This document shows, piece by piece, positions 13,604 to 16,177 of a DNA stretch of 16,177 nt (the first letter of the stretch is position 1; each line of letters starts with the position of its first letter). The stretch is from assembly GCA_002450255.1 (NCBI GenBank), contig DJYW01000084.1, positions 1 through 16,177 on the forward strand, in the 5' to 3' direction. Source of the DNA: Gammaproteobacteria bacterium UBA6968. GTDB lineage: Bacteria; Pseudomonadota; Gammaproteobacteria; Pseudomonadales; Azotimanducaceae. A program made the position numbers and the translations under genes. Below the pieces are notes generated by a model. That model searched no databases. It was given only the letters and a program-made list of their open reading frames with translations, and was not told where the DNA came from.

Positions 13604-14587
13604 CTAATTCAGGGGTGTCGCAGCGGCCGCATTGTCATCGATCTGCTGTTGCAGCCTTGCTACCGTAGCTTGCATTTGATCCCAGTGACCGAACAGAAAC
13701 TCCTGAAAATCTTGCTTAGGCAACTCGGCAAAGGGTACCCGCCAGAATTCCAACAGGACTTCTTGATGCAGCCAGCCGCCGTTGAGTAGGTCGGGAATGT
13801 TCGCGGATCCTTCGAATCCAACGTGCGCCAGGAAGACCAGATCTTTTCCAGGATTTTCTTCCAGCATCGCTGTGATGCCGCCCAGGCGTGGTGGCAGTAA
13901 ATCGGGCCAACGATCGAGTTGGTCGATTAACTGGGGCTTGTTCGCCTTGAGCTGGTCCTGTTTTTTGCGTGTAAATCGGGTGCCTTCGGGGTATATCAAT
14001 ACCGACTCATCGTCCCCCGCTGTGCTGACTAAGGCGCGTACCTCTTCCAGCGCCGCGTTGGTATCTGTGCCAGAGCGATCAACAAAGACATTGGGTAAGC
14101 GATTTCCGCCGATGTCTAAACAAGGCACGAGTAACAGTTCTTGCTTCAAGATATAACGCAAGCCTTCTTCACGAGCTTTACCGAAAAACAAAAGAGGCAG
14201 GACGGTGTCGCCCATGCTTGAATGACGGGATGCCACGATGGCGCAGCGACCCTGAACAACGTCCGCGCCCTGAACAGATATTTTGATGCGGAAGATTTTG
14301 ATACCCAGATCGAGTAGTTGTCTGGCCCACCAAAACTGCACAGCTCGGGTGCGTTCCAACATGGCCGCATGGTCCTTTGCGAACAGCCAGGCACGGGTCA
14401 AACGCATGAGGCCACGCCACTCGAACCAAAGATAGCCGTACAGAAATGCGACAGCGTGCGGTGCTGTGATGTAGCGCGAGGAGAAGCTGGCAGCATAAGC
14501 CGTGAGAAAAATCAGCGGTGCCAGAGCCAATGCGGAAGGAGTGATTAGCATTAGCGAACCGAGCGTGATGATACGTCTTATGATCAT
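13604..14587 (-). CDS. PlsC-type 1-acyl-glycerol-phosphate acyltransferase family protein
   Basis: A 327-residue membrane acyltransferase of the LPLAT/PlsC superfamily. A hydrophobic N-terminal region (about residues 5-55) gives one or two membrane segments. Block I is RHSSMGD, with H122 and D127 spaced as HX4D. Block II is FVDRSGTDT (about 168-176). Block III is IYPEGTRFT with EGT at 201-203. It should transfer an acyl group to a lysophospholipid or similar acceptor at the inner membrane. I chose the ATG at 14585-14587 because it overlaps the MATE gene's TGA as ATGA, which implies translational coupling; a longer frame upstream would lie inside the MATE gene. AAGG is about 9 bases before it. 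It converges on the kinase gene across 150 bases without a clear terminator. The exact substrate is unknown. Confidence 0.87.
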   Translation of the reverse strand: MIIRRIITLGSLMLITPSALALAPLIFLTAYAASFSSRYITAPHAVAFLYGYLWFEWRGLMRLTRAWLFAKDHAAMLERTRAVQFWWARQLLDLGIKIFRIKISVQGADVVQGRCAIVASRHSSMGDTVLPLLFFGKAREEGLRYILKQELLLVPCLDIGGNRLPNVFVDRSGTDTNAALEEVRALVSTAGDDESVLIYPEGTRFTRKKQDQLKANKPQLIDQLDRWPDLLPPRLGGITAMLEENPGKDLVFLAHVGFEGSANIPDLLNGGWLHQEVLLEFWRVPFAELPKQDFQEFLFGHWDQMQATVARLQQQIDDNAAAATPLN

Positions 14588-15987
14588 GTCGAAGAGCCTT
14601 TTGTTAGCGCGCGGGGCTGGGCCGCCAGGGGGCGATCGCGTTGGCTTCGCAGGTGAGCTCGGAACCAAACTAATCCAACAATCCCAAACAAAGTGTTGCT
14701 GATGGCAGTTGCGGTGAAAATACCGCTGACGCCGTATAAATCATTCAGCAACAAGGCGAGTGGTACATAAAACACTAACATGCGTGTAAAAGACATGATG
14801 GTACTCGGTAGTGGCTTTCCTATTGCGTTGAACGAAGCCGACGCCATCATGAGCATGCCCCAGCAGCCATAGCTCCAGGGTACTATGCTTAGATATAACA
14901 GCGCGGTTTTCATCACGCTTACATTGTCGTCAACGAGCAGCACGATGTGCGCGCCAAACCCGAGTAACAACAGAGCGACACAGCCGCCCCAACTCATTGA
15001 AAAGATGTGGCTGACTCGTACGCCTTGTTTGACTCGATCAATCTCGCCCGCGCCAAGGTTCTGACCGACAAACGGGCCGATCGAACCCGATAGGGCAAAT
15101 AAAAGCATTACCGCTACCGCCTCGATCCTGCTCGCTACGCCGAAACCAGCCACCGCTGTTTCGCCGTGGGCGGCCAGCAGACGAGTGATAATGCCCATGG
15201 TAATCGGGCCAATCAGATTCGTAGCGATTGCCGGCAGCCCGACATGAAGAATGCGGCGAGTTGAGTGCCAAAATCCGCTCAGGCGGAGCAGGCTGTTGAT
15301 CATCTCAGAACGATATAAGTAGCCGAAGGTAATCACTAGAGTGATCATCCGGCTTGCGGTCATCGCCCATGCGGCGCCCTCTAGCTCCAATCGAGGTAAG
15401 CCCCACCAGCCGAAGATAAGGAAAGGATCCAGCAAGAGATTGATCGCCGAGCCAAGCGTCATAATCATGCCTGGAATCGAAGCACTGCCATTGGCGCGCA
15501 TGATGCTGCCGCAAATCATAGCGGTGGTGAACAAAATGCTGCCGGGCAAGTAGATCGATAAGTACCCGTTAATTTTCGGCAGCAACGCTGGATCGGCACC
15601 CAAGCGTAAAAACAGTGGATCAATGCTGAGCCAACAAATGAATACCAATACCGCCATCGCACTGGTCACCAGGACAAGACTATGGGTGCCAAGGCTTTTG
15701 ACTTCTGGGCTTATGGCGTCGGCTGCAGATGAGTTGCGATCGAGACCAACCTGGCGGGCGATAACAGATGAAGTACCGATACTGATGCCGAGTGAAATGC
15801 TTGAAAGCACCATCACCAGTGGAAAAGTAAAAGTAATTGCGGCGATGTAGTCGGTGCCGAGTTGGCCTATGAAGCCGATCTCGATCATTTGCACCAAAAT
15901 ACTGGACGATACGCCGAGCATCATAGGTGCCGTGAGCCGCGCCAGCGATTGCGGCACAGGGCCCTGTGTTAAGTCTTTATGCGCCAC
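14584..15987 (-). CDS. MATE-family multidrug/solute efflux transporter
   Basis: A 467-residue integral membrane protein of the MATE family, which exports cationic drugs or metabolites in exchange for Na+ or H+. The N-terminus follows the family pattern (LTQGPVPQSLARLTAPMMLG, then GFIGQLGTDYIAAI). Hydrophobic helices repeat in two halves, and the second half opens with HVGLPAIATNLIGPI and has GPFVGQNLGAGEIDRVKQG near residue 310. Length is normal. The start is GTG (15985-15987); no strong Shine-Dalgarno precedes it, and an out-of-frame ATG at 15998-16000 opens only a 7-codon peptide. It is the first gene of a two-gene operon with the acyltransferase. The substrate cannot be predicted; the pairing might suggest a lipid-related cargo, but this is speculation. 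Confidence 0.9.
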   Translation of the reverse strand: MAHKDLTQGPVPQSLARLTAPMMLGVSSSILVQMIEIGFIGQLGTDYIAAITFTFPLVMVLSSISLGISIGTSSVIARQVGLDRNSSAADAISPEVKSLGTHSLVLVTSAMAVLVFICWLSIDPLFLRLGADPALLPKINGYLSIYLPGSILFTTAMICGSIMRANGSASIPGMIMTLGSAINLLLDPFLIFGWWGLPRLELEGAAWAMTASRMITLVITFGYLYRSEMINSLLRLSGFWHSTRRILHVGLPAIATNLIGPITMGIITRLLAAHGETAVAGFGVASRIEAVAVMLLFALSGSIGPFVGQNLGAGEIDRVKQGVRVSHIFSMSWGGCVALLLLGFGAHIVLLVDDNVSVMKTALLYLSIVPWSYGCWGMLMMASASFNAIGKPLPSTIMSFTRMLVFYVPLALLLNDLYGVSGIFTATAISNTLFGIVGLVWFRAHLRSQRDRPLAAQPRALTKGSST

Positions 15988-16039
15988 GAGTTTGCTGCAT
16001 CGTTCTTTTTTTTTGCCGGAGACCTAGCGGGCTTGGCGT

Positions 16040-16177
16040 TTAGGCTGTTGGCGGCGTCGAGGAACCCGCTTCCGCGCCGCGATTCATTGCCAAGCCGAAT
16101 AGTAGGTTCACTGAGCGGCCTTGCTTGGCGGCTATTTTAGCGGTCACTTCGTCAGTGACTTGGTTAATCACTTTGCC
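16040..16177 (-). CDS. C-terminal end of an unrecognised gene (partial)
   Basis: On the minus strand, one frame is open from the right edge to a TAA at 16040-16042, giving 45 residues. It starts GKVINQVTDEVTAKIAAKQG and ends in a Pro/Thr-rich tail (SSTPPTA). The other two minus-strand frames stop within a few codons of the edge. The first part is likely alpha-helical and amphipathic, and the tail looks disordered. I do not recognise the family. It is 52 bases upstream of the MATE gene on the same strand and could be co-transcribed with it. Confidence 0.5.
   Translation of the reverse strand, partial: GKVINQVTDEVTAKIAAKQGRSVNLLFGLAMNRGAEAGSSTPPTA

Noticed and set aside
13487-13789. 100-codon plus-strand open frame
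   Set aside because: It runs antisense across the acyltransferase C-terminus, has no ribosome-binding site and shows no protein-like motif.
15977-16000. 7-residue ORF (MQQTRGA) overlapping the MATE GTG start
   Set aside because: It lacks a proper Shine-Dalgarno and is too short to separate from chance, although it could be a leader peptide.
16006-16014. T9 run as a plus-strand intrinsic terminator
   Set aside because: No GC-rich stem precedes it and no plus-strand gene ends there.

Overview
The window reads as a chromosomal segment of a gammaproteobacterium, probably a free-living aquatic one. GC content is moderate, Shine-Dalgarno sequences are mostly strong, and the gene families fit this group: YihX-like HAD, YeiW-type UPF0153 protein, FATP/FadD6-type acyl-CoA synthetase, and a BarA-style histidine kinase/receiver/Hpt architecture. 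This taxonomic call is inferred from protein flavour only. There are no rRNAs, tRNAs, insertion sequences, phage genes or CRISPR arrays.

Left part (1-6067): a small glutaredoxin-like protein is followed by three luciferase-like (LLM) flavin/F420-type oxidoreductases from three different subfamilies: Rv3520c-like, an unassigned one, and MSMEG_2256-like. Between them lie an ACAD10/11- or LvaA-type phosphotransferase, divergent from the second LLM gene, and a histidine phosphatase. Middle part (6068-7846): a 402-bp AT-rich regulatory region holds a perfect FNR/Anr consensus box. It is followed by a membrane-anchored lytic transglycosylase with an unusual arginine-rich N-terminus and a small eight-cysteine UPF0153 protein. 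Next (7870-11320): an acyl-CoA synthetase and a YihX-like phosphatase form a coupled operon on the minus strand, divergent from a metallo-beta-lactamase-fold hydrolase. Right part (11651-16177): a degenerate hybrid histidine kinase has lost both histidine phosphoacceptors and both N-box asparagines but keeps an intact receiver. It converges on a minus-strand MATE transporter/PlsC-type acyltransferase pair joined by an ATGA overlap. The C-terminal end of an unrecognised minus-strand gene runs off the right edge.

How the genes may work together (inference): LLM monooxygenases, an MBL-fold hydrolase, an acyl-CoA synthetase and an LvaA/ACAD11-type kinase could supply successive steps that turn a ketone or lactone into a hydroxyacyl-CoA and then into a beta-oxidation substrate. 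No acyl-CoA dehydrogenase and no F420 biosynthesis gene is present, so cofactor and substrate stay open. Several starts given here are internal to longer open frames and were chosen from ribosome-binding sites. The HAD gene starts at TTG and the MATE gene probably at GTG.
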